This document shows positions 39,927 to 48,582 of a stretch of 64,000 nt of DNA, piece after piece (within the stretch, counting starts at the first letter, position 1; every line of letters begins with the position of its first letter). The notes beneath the pieces are model-generated. The model had not been told where the DNA came from, did no database searches, and saw nothing but the letters and a program-made list of their open reading frames with translations. Source of the DNA: Xanthobacteraceae bacterium (GTDB taxonomy: Bacteria > Pseudomonadota > Alphaproteobacteria > Rhizobiales > Xanthobacteraceae). The stretch lies in the NCBI GenBank assembly GCA_029266425.1, contig JAQSWY010000012.1:62001-126000 (forward strand). The letters are read 5' to 3'. The position numbers and the translations under genes are program-made.

Positions 39927-42266
39927 CTACGCCGCATTTGAGTTCAGCGCCCCGACGTGCTGGATGCTCAGCAGCCCTTCGCGCTCGGCCGCCAGCCGCT
40001 TGCGGATCTCGGCGCTGGGAATGGCCGGGCTGAACAGGAAGCCCTGCACCTCGCTAACGCTCTTCTCGGCCGCGAGCACGGCGAGCTGCTGCTGGGTCTC
40101 CACGCCCTCGACCACGACCGACATGCCGAGCTCGACGGAGAGCCGCGCCACGCCGCGCAGCAGCTTCATGGCGCGGCGGTCGACCTCGACGCCGAGCAGG
40201 AAGGAGCGGTCGATCTTCACCTTGCTCAGCGGGAAGGCCTGGAGATAGCTGAGGCTGGAATAGCCGGTGCCGAAATCGTCGAGCGCGATGCGTACGCCCA
40301 TGGTGCGCAGCCGCCGGAGCGTGCGACGCGTCGCCGAGGTGTCCTGCAGCAGCACGGTCTCGGTGATCTCGATCTCCAGTCGGCCCGGCGCGAGGCCGGA
40401 CGTGGCGAGCGCGTCGCGCACCAGCGCCTCGACATTGGCGCGGCGGAACTGGATCGGCGAGAGATTGACGGCGACGCTGACATCGGCCGGCCATTTGGTG
40501 CATTCCTCGCACGCCTGGCGCAGCACCCAGGCGCCGATATCGACGATCAGCCCCATCTCCTCGGCGACGGGGATGAACTCGGACGGCGAGATCAGGCCGC
40601 GGGTGGGATGCGGCCAGCGCAGCAGCGCCTCGCAGGTGGTGGCGCGGCCGGTCTGGAGATTGACGATCGGCTGGTAATGGAGCTGGAACTCCCCGCGCGC
40701 CAGCGCATCGCGGATGTCGAGCTCCAGAGCGCGGCGGGCCTGCGCCTTCACGTCCATGTCGTGCTCGAAGAAGCGCGACACCCCGCGCCCGTCCGCCTTG
40801 GCGCGGTAGAGCGCCATGTCGGCGTTCTTCAAGAGCTGGTCGACGCTCACGCCGTCCTGCGGGGTGATCGAGATGCCGACGCTGGCCCCGACCACGATCT
40901 GGTGGCCGTCAATGTCGTAGATCTCGCTCAATGTCGCGATGATGCGGTTGGCGAGCGTCCCGGCATCCTTGTGCTCCTTGCCGCGGCGCAGGGTCTGCAG
41001 CACCACGAACTCGTCGCCGCCGAAGCGGGCGACGAGGTCCATCTCGCGCACCGCCTCGCGCAGCCGCTCGGCCACCTCGCACAGCAGCGCGTCGCCGCAG
41101 GAATGGCCGAGCGTGTCGTTGACCTGCTTGAAGTCGTCGAGATCGACGAACAGCACGGCGCGCGAGGGGCTGTTCTTGCCATTGGCCAGCGCGCCTTCGA
41201 ACTGCTCGGTGAAGGAGGTACGGTTCGGCAGGCCGGTCAGGGAGTCATAGCGGGCGAGATGCTCGATCCTGGCTTCGGCGCTGCGCCGCTCGGTGATGTC
41301 CTCCACCAGCACGACGCAGCCGCCGGTCTCCATCGGCTGGAAGGTGAGTTCCAGCATGCGCCCGTCGGCGCGGTCGACCGAGAGCGGCTCGCGGCGTATG
41401 GCGCCCAGCGCCTCCATGAAGGCGGCGACGAAATGCCCGACGGCCGGCGGCGACATGCGCCCCGAGCGCATGCATTCGAGCAGCAGGTCGTGCGCCGGCG
41501 TGCCGCTGCGCTGTTCGCCTGCCGGCAGGCCGAGCAGTTCGTCGAAGCGCGAATTGGCGACGACGAATTTCTGGTTCTCGTCGAACATGCACAGGCCGTG
41601 CGGCATGTTGTTGAGCGCGGTGTCGAACTGCGCCGCCAGCAGCTTGATGTCGTGGGTCGCCACCACCGCATTCATCAGGATGCCGCGCAGCCGCGCGGAG
41701 ATGAAGCGGATCGACAGGAAGAACGGCACCAGCAGCAGCGCGAGGAAGGCGTAATAGCCGTCGAGCTGCAGCAGCAGGCCGGCGATCATCGGCACCGCGG
41801 CGCAGAGCGTCTGGGTCACGACGAGCTGGTCGCTGGAGAAATTGCGGCCGGTGATGCCGACCATATAGGCCAGCACCACGGAGAAGCTGATGAGGTGGAC
41901 GACCGCGTCGGCGGTGCGGGTGAAGGTGAGGAAGCACCAGATGCCCAGGACCGCGACATAGGTGGCCGAGCCGATGATGTAACGCACCTCCCAGCGCCGT
42001 GCCGCCTCGTAGGAGGCGGGCTTGTCGGCCCGGTCGGCGAAGCCGCGCATGTCGCGCCCGCGCGCGAGGCCGATGAGCGCCAGCACCATGGCGCAGGCGA
42101 GCAGCGTCCAGTCGCCGCTCTTCCACCAGGTGACGAGCGCGGCTACCGAGGCGCTGATCGAGCCGGCATAGAGCGAGCGCGCATCGGAGTACAACGCCTC
42201 GACGGTGGAGACGTAGATATCCAGCGGCAGCTTCTCATGGGACGGTCGCGACGGGCGAAGACGCAT
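39927..42266 (-). CDS. Membrane GGDEF-EAL protein (c-di-GMP synthesis/breakdown)
   Basis: 779 residues. About five or six membrane segments lie between residues 38 and 190. A PAS-like domain (about 212-325) contains ALNNMPHGLCMFDENQKFVV. The GGDEF domain spans about 335-500 with an intact active site RFGGDEFVVL (GGDEF at 416-420) and an I-site R407-x-x-D410 five residues before it. The EAL domain spans about 515-770 with CEALLRWPHPTRG (EAL at 546-548) and the loop DDFGTGYSSLSYL (663-675). Both catalytic sites look intact, so the direction of activity cannot be read. It is divergent from the FeeM-like gene, with a 16-bp palindrome between. Confidence 0.93.
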   Translation of the reverse strand: MRLRPSRPSHEKLPLDIYVSTVEALYSDARSLYAGSISASVAALVTWWKSGDWTLLACAMVLALIGLARGRDMRGFADRADKPASYEAARRWEVRYIIGSATYVAVLGIWCFLTFTRTADAVVHLISFSVVLAYMVGITGRNFSSDQLVVTQTLCAAVPMIAGLLLQLDGYYAFLALLLVPFFLSIRFISARLRGILMNAVVATHDIKLLAAQFDTALNNMPHGLCMFDENQKFVVANSRFDELLGLPAGEQRSGTPAHDLLLECMRSGRMSPPAVGHFVAAFMEALGAIRREPLSVDRADGRMLELTFQPMETGGCVVLVEDITERRSAEARIEHLARYDSLTGLPNRTSFTEQFEGALANGKNSPSRAVLFVDLDDFKQVNDTLGHSCGDALLCEVAERLREAVREMDLVARFGGDEFVVLQTLRRGKEHKDAGTLANRIIATLSEIYDIDGHQIVVGASVGISITPQDGVSVDQLLKNADMALYRAKADGRGVSRFFEHDMDVKAQARRALELDIRDALARGEFQLHYQPIVNLQTGRATTCEALLRWPHPTRGLISPSEFIPVAEEMGLIVDIGAWVLRQACEECTKWPADVSVAVNLSPIQFRRANVEALVRDALATSGLAPGRLEIEITETVLLQDTSATRRTLRRLRTMGVRIALDDFGTGYSSLSYLQAFPLSKVKIDRSFLLGVEVDRRAMKLLRGVARLSVELGMSVVVEGVETQQQLAVLAAEKSVSEVQGFLFSPAIPSAEIRKRLAAEREGLLSIQHVGALNSNAA

Positions 42267-42334
42267 AGTTCGTGACGGACCTCTCGATCACAGCTCACTT
42301 TGCCCGGAATACGTTTACGATCTCTCGTCACGGT

Positions 42335-42350
42335 CGCTCAAATTTGAGCG
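42335..42350. promoter_or_regulatory. Perfect 16-bp palindrome between the GGDEF-EAL and FeeM-like genes
   Basis: CGCTCAAA / TTTGAGCG with no spacer. It is 69 bases upstream of the GGDEF-EAL start and about 200 bases upstream of the FeeM-like start. Symmetry suggests a dimeric regulator site. Confidence 0.5.
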
Positions 42351-42490
42351 ATTTCCCGACAACCCTGTACATTATCGGCGTTTTCTCTCGCGCGACGGTT
42401 GGTCCGCCGGCGCTTTTGTCCCCGACGTCAAGAGGCATACCTGCGACAGAAAGACTGGATTTTATTAAAACATTAATGATTTAATTTTGG

Positions 42491-42505
42491 TTAACAAAAG
42501 GTTAA
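42491..42505 (+). promoter_or_regulatory. CtrA-type box upstream of the FeeM-like gene
   Basis: TTAA, seven bases (CAAAAGG), TTAA: an exact match to the full CtrA recognition sequence TTAA-N7-TTAA. It ends 46 bases before the ATG at 42552, a position usual for CtrA-activated promoters. Nearby TTAA copies at 42481 have spacing N6 and do not fit. Confidence 0.6.
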
Positions 42506-42551
42506 ATTACCTCCCGGGCAGGGCTTATTTTGCGAGTGCCAGGAGGGTTTT

Positions 42552-43286
42552 ATGGCGTCTACGGCGCTGGCGGGCCGCAGCTTTTCCGAGCGTTTGGTCG
42601 ATTTTTTAGAAATAATCGAGTGCCGGCCGGTCGACACCGCGGAGGAGCGTGAAGCGGTCTTCCGTCTTCGCTACGACGCCTATGTGCGCGAGGGCGCCAT
42701 CCCGATCGGCTTCACCAAGCGGTTTACCGATGCTTACGACGACACGCCGAACGCTTGGATATTCGGCATCTATGTCGACGGCGATCTCGCCTCCTCGATC
42801 CGAGTCCACGTCGCCTCGCCCCAGCATCCAGACGCGCCCTGCATGATGGTGTTCTCGGACCTGCTGGGCCCCGAGATCGGGCGCGGCCATTCGATCGTCG
42901 ACCCGACCCGCTTCGTCGCCGACCAGACCATGGCGCGGCTGCACCCGGAACTGCCCTATGCGACGGTGCGCCTGGGCTTCCTAGCCTCGGAATATTTCCG
43001 TGCCGATATTGGCCTCGCCACGGTGCGCGCCGAGCACCAGGCCTTCTACAAGCGCCTGTTCGGCCTGAAGCCTTTGTGCGAGCCGCGCCACTATCCGAGC
43101 CTGATGAAGCCGATCAGCCTGATGGCAATCCACTATCCGACCGTGCGCGAGGGCATCATGGCACGCCATCCGTTCCTGCGCTCGACCGCGCAGGAGCGCG
43201 CGGCGCTGTTCGGCCGGATGCCCGCCGTTCCCGGCGTCCCACTGGTGCCGCAGCCGACGCATTTCGAGCAGGTGGCGGCGGGCTGA
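42552..43286 (+). CDS. FeeM/AHL-synthase-like N-acyltransferase (GNAT fold)
   Basis: 244 residues, with a strong ribosome site AGGAGGG. IECRPVDTAEEREAVFRLRY then DAYVREGAI has the layout of the N-terminal part of autoinducer synthases and FeeM N-acyl amino acid synthases. The core IFGIYVDGDLASSIRVHV, SIVDPTRFVADQ and YATVRLGFLASEYFRADIGL, then TVRAEHQAFYKRLFG, continues the GNAT-like fold. Members transfer an acyl chain from acyl-ACP to an amino acid or homoserine lactone; the product here is unknown. No LuxR gene is adjacent. The gene is divergent from a c-di-GMP enzyme and carries a CtrA box, so cell-cycle or development control is likely. Confidence 0.8.
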   Translation: MASTALAGRSFSERLVDFLEIIECRPVDTAEEREAVFRLRYDAYVREGAIPIGFTKRFTDAYDDTPNAWIFGIYVDGDLASSIRVHVASPQHPDAPCMMVFSDLLGPEIGRGHSIVDPTRFVADQTMARLHPELPYATVRLGFLASEYFRADIGLATVRAEHQAFYKRLFGLKPLCEPRHYPSLMKPISLMAIHYPTVREGIMARHPFLRSTAQERAALFGRMPAVPGVPLVPQPTHFEQVAAG

Positions 43287-43302
43287 GCGTTCTTGAAGAA
43301 CG

Positions 43303-43419
43303 ACGTCATCCTGAGGTGCGAAAGTCAGCGAGCCTCGAAGGATGCTCAAGCAGAAAGCGGCCTTCTGGAGCGAACATCCTTCGAGGCCCGGCTGAAGCCG
43401 GGCACCTCAGGATGAGGTC
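43303..43419. repeat. Family A dispersed palindromic repeat, copy 8 (reversed half order)
   Basis: CGTCATCCTGAGGTGCGA and CCTCGAAGGATGCTC come first, then AACATCCTTCGAGG and CACCTCAGGATGAGG. The order of halves matches copy 2 rather than copies 1 and 3-6. Confidence 0.82.
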
Positions 43420-43449
43420 TAACTAATATAGAGAGTTGAGCACGCGCCC

Positions 43450-44307
43450 TCACGCCGAGCGGGCGGCCCGCTCGGTCACGGTCGGCGCCTCGCGCACAGC
43501 GAGCTCGTCCAGGAACCGCCCGAAGATCGGGTTGAATGCGTCCGGCCGCTCCAGGAATGGAGCGTGCCCTGCCCCGTCGATCACATGGCACTGCCCGTCC
43601 CACAGATCGGCGTAGTCGAGTTCGGCCAAATAGTCGAGCCGGGCAAAGGGCTCCTCGCTGCCATTGAGCACGGCGAGCGGGCCGGCACGCTCGGCGACCT
43701 GCTTCTGGTCGGCGCCCTCGGCCCGCATCATGCCGCGATAGAGCGCGGGGCGTGCCCGCACATCGGTGCGCCGGACCACGTCGAGGAAGATCGGATCATA
43801 GGCCTCGCCGAGGCAGGTGCGGGCGAAGCGGCGCGCCTCCATCAGGCTGAGCCGGGCGCGGGTTGCCAGCAGGAGGCTGAGGTTGACCTGGAAGGCCCGC
43901 ATCATGCCGAGGAAGCCATTGGCATAAGGCGGTGCGCCGACGATCATCAGGCCCTTCAATCCCGGCCGGCGGTCCAGCATTTCGAGGCCGATATGGCCGC
44001 CGAGCGACCAGCCGAGCACGGCGGCCTGCGAAGCGCCCAGCGCATCCAGCACGCTGAACGCGATCTCGGCATAGCCGGGGATCGTATAGCTGTGTTCGTC
44101 ATAGGCGTTGGTGGAGCAGCCGTGCCCCGGCAGATCGATGGCGATCATCCGGTAGCGCGCCGCCAGGGGGCTCTCCAGCTGGCGGAGGAATACCTCCTTG
44201 CAGCTCGAATTGCCGTGGATCAGCAGCACCGGCATACCGCTGCCGGAGCTTTCCAGCACGGCAATGTCGGCCATGGCCGTCCGAACCGTTTTGCGCGACA
44301 GATCCAT
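43450..44307 (-). CDS. Alpha/beta hydrolase
   Basis: 285 residues. Oxyanion segment VLLIHGNSSCKEVF (about 27-40), nucleophile Ser in VLGWSLGGHIGLEM (near 100), and a C-terminal His in IDGAGHAPFLERPDAF (near 256). PGHGCSTNAYDEHSYTIPG is typical of this fold. The family includes lipases, epoxide hydrolases and esterases; the lid region RAFQVNLSLLLATRARLSLM does not point to a specific reaction. The gene is divergent from a methyltransferase gene, with 191 bases between starts. Confidence 0.85.
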   Translation of the reverse strand: MDLSRKTVRTAMADIAVLESSGSGMPVLLIHGNSSCKEVFLRQLESPLAARYRMIAIDLPGHGCSTNAYDEHSYTIPGYAEIAFSVLDALGASQAAVLGWSLGGHIGLEMLDRRPGLKGLMIVGAPPYANGFLGMMRAFQVNLSLLLATRARLSLMEARRFARTCLGEAYDPIFLDVVRRTDVRARPALYRGMMRAEGADQKQVAERAGPLAVLNGSEEPFARLDYLAELDYADLWDGQCHVIDGAGHAPFLERPDAFNPIFGRFLDELAVREAPTVTERAARSA

Positions 44308-44498
44308 GATTGCGGCCGAATCCTCTCGCGCAATTGTCAGATGGAAAGGTTTACGCTGCCTTTAGGCGGCCGTGTAAAATCGGCACTGCTTCGAGAATCG
44401 AATTATCCGCATCGACTTCCCCGCGACACATACGCCTCCCTGCGCCGCCTCCGGCTGCCAAAGCATCAAGCCTATCAAGCCAATGGGAAGACGCCTCC

Positions 44499-45341
44499 AT
44501 GAGGAATGATGAGAACCGCGACCCTGCTTATGTGCTCGGCCATTCCGAGCGCGAACTGGCGCGGCTGGAGCGGCAGGCCGGCTTCTTCGCCGACATGACA
44601 CGGGACATATTGCTGCGCGCCGGCCTGAAGCCCGGCATGCGCGTGCTCGATGTCGGCTGCGGCGTCGGCGACGTCACCGCCATCGCCGCCGATCTGGTCG
44701 GCCCGTCCGGCGGGGTGCTTGGCATCGACATCTCCGCCGAGGCGCTGGCGATCGCGGACGAGCGCATGCGCGCCGCGGGGCGCGGCCAGGTCCGTTTTAC
44801 CGCCACACCGCTCGAGGCGTTCGAAGGGCTGGACGGTTTTGATGCGGTCATCGGCCGCTTCATCCTGGTGCATATGGCGGACCCGGCGGCGGTGCTGTCG
44901 AGCCTGGCGAGCCGCGCCCGCAATGGTGCGACGATCGCCTTCATCGAGATGGACATGAGCACGGCGACGGCGATCCCGCCCTTGCCGCTGCTCGCCGCCA
45001 ATATCGGGCGCATCATCGAGCTCTATCGCAAGGTCGGCCGCCAGATGGACATGGGCTCGCACCTGTTCGCGGCCTATCGCGCCGCCGGGCTCGCCCCACA
45101 GCTCGCCGGGTTCACCCGGATCGCCGGCGGAGGCGAGGAAGCCGGCTTCGAATTCGTCACCGAGTCAGTGCGAAGCCTGATGCCCGTCATGGGAAAGCTC
45201 GGCATCGCGACGCCGGAAGAGATCGGCATCGACACGCTCCAGGCGCGCCTGATCGCAGAGGCCGGCACCGGAGAACACTGCATATTCTACCCCCGGCTGG
45301 TCGGCGCCTGGGCCACAACCGGCACTGTCGTGACGAAATAA
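44499..45341 (+). CDS. Class I SAM-dependent methyltransferase
   Basis: 280 residues from ATG at 44499; the reading extended to 44310 crosses the divergent promoter and looks non-coding. The SAM-binding motif GMRVLDVGCGVGDVTAIAAD lies at about residues 46-65, followed by VLGIDISAEALAIADERM and the post-II strand FDAVIGRFILVHMADPAAVL. The C-terminal half (SHLFAAYRAAGLAPQLAGFT) caps the site. Substrate unknown; its partner gene may be the divergent hydrolase. A ribosome site GGGAAGACG lies just upstream. Confidence 0.83.
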   Translation: MRNDENRDPAYVLGHSERELARLERQAGFFADMTRDILLRAGLKPGMRVLDVGCGVGDVTAIAADLVGPSGGVLGIDISAEALAIADERMRAAGRGQVRFTATPLEAFEGLDGFDAVIGRFILVHMADPAAVLSSLASRARNGATIAFIEMDMSTATAIPPLPLLAANIGRIIELYRKVGRQMDMGSHLFAAYRAAGLAPQLAGFTRIAGGGEEAGFEFVTESVRSLMPVMGKLGIATPEEIGIDTLQARLIAEAGTGEHCIFYPRLVGAWATTGTVVTK

Positions 45342-45457
45342 CCACGCGCTTAAAAAGTCTCGCTTTTCCCCACCTTACCCAGCCCGGCGCCAACGACGCA
45401 TTATGGAATCGTCCCTAAAGTCATGCGCCATAGGGGCGATCTGGGACAGGTGGGGCA

Positions 45458-46729
45458 ATGCGCGGCGTGACGGCCATTCGAGCGACCGCGGGAGTGCTTC
45501 TCGCGGCCGGGCTGACGGCTGCGGCCCAGCCCACGGCCCATGCCGGCGCCTTCCTGATCCGCGACCAGAGCGCCGCCGGGTTCGGCATGGCGATCGCCGG
45601 CGTCGCCGCGGGCGACGTGCTGTCCTACAGCTTCTGGAACCCCGCGGTGCTGGCCACCGTCCGCGACTTCGAGGCCGAGAGCGTGGTGACGGGGATCTTC
45701 CCGTCCTTCGATATCTATCCGAGCGACGCCACCAACGCCTTCCAGAGCGCCTATGGCGGCACCACGACCTCCTCCACCGATGTCGGCAAGGCGGCGGTCG
45801 TGCCGGCGAGCTTCATCGCCTATCCGCTGAACGACCGAATGACGCTGGGCCTTGCCATCAACAGCGCCTTCGGCCTCGCCACCTCTGCGCCGGACAATTG
45901 GGCCGGCCAGGTCTATTCGCGAAATTCCGAGATCTTCTCGCTGAACGTCACGCCCATGGTGTCCTACCGGATCAACGGCATGATCTCGGTCGGAGCCGGC
46001 ATCCAGCTCGAATATTTCAAGGCGCGGCTGACGCAGGCCATTGGCATCGAGCCGGACGCGCCAAGCGCGATCCTCAAGGCGGATGACGATCTCGGCGTCG
46101 GCTTCACGCTCGGCGTACAGATCAATCCATGGGCCGGCACCACGCTCGGCCTCGGCTATCGCTCCTCGATCTCGCACGATGTCGACGGCTCGCTGACCAT
46201 CGCCGGGATGAGCACCCCGGCCGAGACCACGCTCGACACGCCGGATGTCGTGAGCCTCGGCATCCGGCAGGCGATCACGGACCGCTTCCGCGTGCTCGGC
46301 ACCATCGAATGGGATCATTGGAGCCGGCTCGGGGAACTGCCCGTGACCGGACCGGGCGGGGTGCCACTCACCTCCTTAAAGCTCGACTACCGCGACGGCT
46401 GGCTCTATTCGATCGGCGCCGAATACGACTACAGCGACGTGCTCACGCTGCGTGCCGGCATCGGCTACGAGGTGGCGCCGCTGACCACCGAGAACCGCGA
46501 CACCCGCCTGCCGGAGACCGACCAGTTGATCCTCTCGGCGGGCGTCACCTACAAATACAATGACCGCATCACGCTCGACGCCGCCTATCTCTATTCGATG
46601 GGGCTCGGCGACGGCGACATCGAGCTGACGTCCGGCAATCCGCGCTATCTCGGCGTGCCGTTCGAGGCGACGTCGGATCTCGATGTGAGCATCGTCTCGG
46701 TGGCGCTCAGGATGAAGCTTGGGAAGTAG
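45458..46729 (+). CDS. OmpP1/FadL family outer membrane transporter
   Basis: 423 residues. A signal peptide (MRGVTAIRATAGVLLAAGLT then AAAQPTAHA) is followed by GAFLIRDQSAAGFGMAIAG, the FadL N-terminal plug start (usual form A-F-x-L-x-E-x-S-A-x-x-x-G). The rest is a beta-barrel pattern of alternating strands, for example INPWAGTTLGLGYRSSISHD, GWLYSIGAEYDYSDVLTLRA and an ending DLDVSIVSVALRMKLGK. Proteins of this family move hydrophobic compounds across the outer membrane. AGGTGGGGCA precedes the ATG. It may serve the downstream catabolic operon, but it is separated by a repeat. Confidence 0.88.
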   Translation: MRGVTAIRATAGVLLAAGLTAAAQPTAHAGAFLIRDQSAAGFGMAIAGVAAGDVLSYSFWNPAVLATVRDFEAESVVTGIFPSFDIYPSDATNAFQSAYGGTTTSSTDVGKAAVVPASFIAYPLNDRMTLGLAINSAFGLATSAPDNWAGQVYSRNSEIFSLNVTPMVSYRINGMISVGAGIQLEYFKARLTQAIGIEPDAPSAILKADDDLGVGFTLGVQINPWAGTTLGLGYRSSISHDVDGSLTIAGMSTPAETTLDTPDVVSLGIRQAITDRFRVLGTIEWDHWSRLGELPVTGPGGVPLTSLKLDYRDGWLYSIGAEYDYSDVLTLRAGIGYEVAPLTTENRDTRLPETDQLILSAGVTYKYNDRITLDAAYLYSMGLGDGDIELTSGNPRYLGVPFEATSDLDVSIVSVALRMKLGK

Positions 46730-46745
46730 TCTCCTTCCTGTGGAC

Positions 46746-46882
46746 CGTCATCCCCGGCCTTGTGCCGGGGATCTCGATTCCTGACAGTGCCTCAGAGGCC
46801 GAGATGGCCGGCGATAGCCGAGGCTGCTGCCTCGGCGTCTCTAGCGAGACGGCGACCGCAGGTCGCCTTGCGGGCCATGACG
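46746..46882. repeat. Family B dispersed palindromic repeat, copy 11 (interrupted)
   Basis: The left side CGTCATCCCCGGCCTTGTGC and core ATCTCGATTCCTGACAGTGC are intact and the right end is GGCCATGACGG. The usual central ACAAG loop of the right hairpin is replaced by a ~61-base foreign stretch (46813-46873), described separately. Confidence 0.87.
46813..46873. repeat. Three-hairpin insert inside a family B repeat
   Basis: Three perfect hairpins lie end to end with no spacer: GCCGAGGC-TGCT-GCCTCGGC (46817-46836), GTCTC-TAGC-GAGAC (46837-46850), and GGCGACC-GCA-GGTCGCC (46851-46867). It has short flanks GATA and TTGCGG. The host repeat shows precise replacement of its hairpin loop. This looks like a distinct small insertable element; no protein is encoded. 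Confidence 0.75.
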
Positions 46883-46909
46883 GTGGAGAGGGTCTTCGGA
46901 ACGACACCC

Positions 46910-47806
46910 ATGGACACACGCCACCTCGAGGCCTTCCGCGCCGTCTACGAGAACGGTTCAATGAGCGCGGCGGCTGCCGTGCTGAACAAGTCGCAGCCCG
47001 CCATCAGCAACCTCATCGCGCGGCTCGAGGACGAGATCGGCCTGAAGCTGTTCCACCGCGCCCATGGCCGGCTGGAGCCGACGCCGGAGGCGGCAACCTT
47101 CTTCGCCACTATTACCCGCACGCTCGATGCCATGGAGCGCACGCTCGCCGTCTCGCGCAATCTCAAGGGGCTGTCCTCGGCGACGCTGCTGATCGCCAGC
47201 CCGCCGGGCCTTGCCACCTATGTGCTGCCGCCGATCATCGCGGAAGTGCTGCGCGACCATCGCGGCGCCACCGCGCGCTTCATCACCCGCTCCTCCTATG
47301 CGGTGCGCGATCTCGGCGCCATCGGCGCCTTCGATGTCGGCTTCGCCGAGCTGCCGATCGACATCCATGTCGCCTCGCTCGAACTGTTCGAGGTGCGCTG
47401 CATGTGCGTGATGCGCCCCGACCACCCGCTGGCCAATGAGGCCAAGGTCGGGCCGCGGCAGCTCGAATCCTCGCCCTTCGTCACGCTGTTCCCCGAGCAC
47501 ATCACCCATATCGCCGCGGCGGAGGCGTTCTTCGACGCCAATGTGCACTGGAACGTCATCGCCGAGGTCGAGTTCTTCGGCACCGCCTGCGCACTGGTGC
47601 AGCAACTCGGCGCGGTGACGCTGGTCGATCCGGCAACCGCTCGCTTCTTCGCGGGAACCGGGCTGAAGGCGGTGCCTTTCGAGCCGATGGTGCCCTATCG
47701 GTTCGGCATGTTCCGCCCGAGCATCCGCCCACCCTCGCGCATCGCGGTGGACTTCATGGAACGCTTCCGCCGCTTCATGGCGCCCGACCGCACGCCCTTC
47801 CGCTGA
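46910..47806 (+). CDS. LysR-family transcriptional regulator
   Basis: 298 residues from ATG at 46910 (the reading open upstream runs through a repeat). The helix-turn-helix is at the N-terminus: MDTRHLEAFRAVYENGSMSA, then AAVLNKSQPAISNLIARLED, then EIGLKLFHRAHGRLEPTPEA. The remainder is the two-lobed effector domain starting SSATLLIASPPGLATYVLPP. It sits directly upstream of and codirectional with ridA and the catabolic operon, 221 bases away, and a LysR-type box lies in that interval, so it is the likely local regulator. Confidence 0.9.
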   Translation: MDTRHLEAFRAVYENGSMSAAAAVLNKSQPAISNLIARLEDEIGLKLFHRAHGRLEPTPEAATFFATITRTLDAMERTLAVSRNLKGLSSATLLIASPPGLATYVLPPIIAEVLRDHRGATARFITRSSYAVRDLGAIGAFDVGFAELPIDIHVASLELFEVRCMCVMRPDHPLANEAKVGPRQLESSPFVTLFPEHITHIAAAEAFFDANVHWNVIAEVEFFGTACALVQQLGAVTLVDPATARFFAGTGLKAVPFEPMVPYRFGMFRPSIRPPSRIAVDFMERFRRFMAPDRTPFR

Positions 47807-47912
47807 GCGGACCTCGCACAAAGAACATGCAGCACCGCGTTGGTGCCAATGCTGGACAGGCGCTGCACGACGCCCGTCGCTTCACGAGGAGCAAACAGGC
47901 GCCCCATGAACC

Positions 47913-47939
47913 AAGGCTATAATGCAAAGTTATAGCCTT
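47913..47939 (+). promoter_or_regulatory. LysR-type box upstream of the ridA-led operon
   Basis: Perfect 10-bp inverted repeat AAGGCTATAA / TTATAGCCTT with a 7-base spacer (TGCAAAG). The centre fits the ATA-N-TAT / T-N11-A LysR consensus. It lies 88 bases before the ridA ATG and just after the LysR gene. Confidence 0.7.
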
Positions 47940-48027
47940 CCACCTGATTCACATTTGACCTCCTCGTAAAAACCCATCGAGATCAGCAGGGCAGGAACCG
48001 GCGTGCAGCCGGACGAGGAAGGCCCCC

Positions 48028-48516
48028 ATGTCGGCAACGAAGCGTATCGCGGATCTCGGGCTCACGCTGCCCTCGGCAGGCGGCGGCGCGGGCTACTATG
48101 GCAAGCTCTACGGCAAGATGAAGCCGCATTATCTGAGCGACAGATTGCTGTTCCTGTCCGGCCAGACCGCGGGGGTCGATGCCGAGGGCAAGGTCATCTA
48201 TCCCGGCCGGCTCGGGCGCGACCTCACCATTGAGGAGGGCTACCGGGCGGCGCGGCTCACCGGGCTCAACTGCCTCGGCTGCATCATCGACGCGGTCGGC
48301 GATCTCGACCGGGTGAAGGGCCTGGTGCGCTCGCTCAATTTCATCGCCTCGGCGCCGGACTTCACCGAACCACACAAGGTGGCGAGCGGGCTCACCGACC
48401 TGTTCGAACAGGTGTTCGGCGAGGAGATCGGCGTCGGCCCGCGCGCCTCGATCGGGGTGATGTCGCTCGCCGACGACTACTGCTTCGAGACCTGGGTGAC
48501 GGTGGAGCTCCACTGA
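48028..48516 (+). CDS. RidA (YjgF) family protein
   Basis: 162 residues. The family pattern is visible: LSDRLLFLSGQTAGVDAEGK, AARLTGLNCLGCIIDAVGDL, KGLVRSLNFIASAPDF, and GPRASIGVMSLADDYCFETW near the end, with the conserved Arg in RASIGV. Canonical RidA hydrolyses reactive enamine/imine intermediates; some relatives do not. It is the first gene after the LysR box and so probably deals with an imine or related product of the pathway. The gap to the binding protein gene is 66 bases. Confidence 0.87.
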   Translation: MSATKRIADLGLTLPSAGGGAGYYGKLYGKMKPHYLSDRLLFLSGQTAGVDAEGKVIYPGRLGRDLTIEEGYRAARLTGLNCLGCIIDAVGDLDRVKGLVRSLNFIASAPDFTEPHKVASGLTDLFEQVFGEEIGVGPRASIGVMSLADDYCFETWVTVELH

Positions 48517-48582
48517 CACCCGCCAAAAAAATCAAAACCTTCCGACCAACGAGACGCTATTTCTTCCCAGAGGGGGACTGAC

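Noticed and set aside
39957..42275. 772-residue plus-strand open frame opposite the GGDEF-EAL gene
   Set aside because: The minus strand encodes all catalytic motifs; the plus-strand product has no domain and biased composition.
42481..42494. Second possible CtrA box TTAA-N6-TTAA
   Set aside because: Spacing is six, not seven, so it does not match the CtrA site; the overlapping N7 copy is reported.
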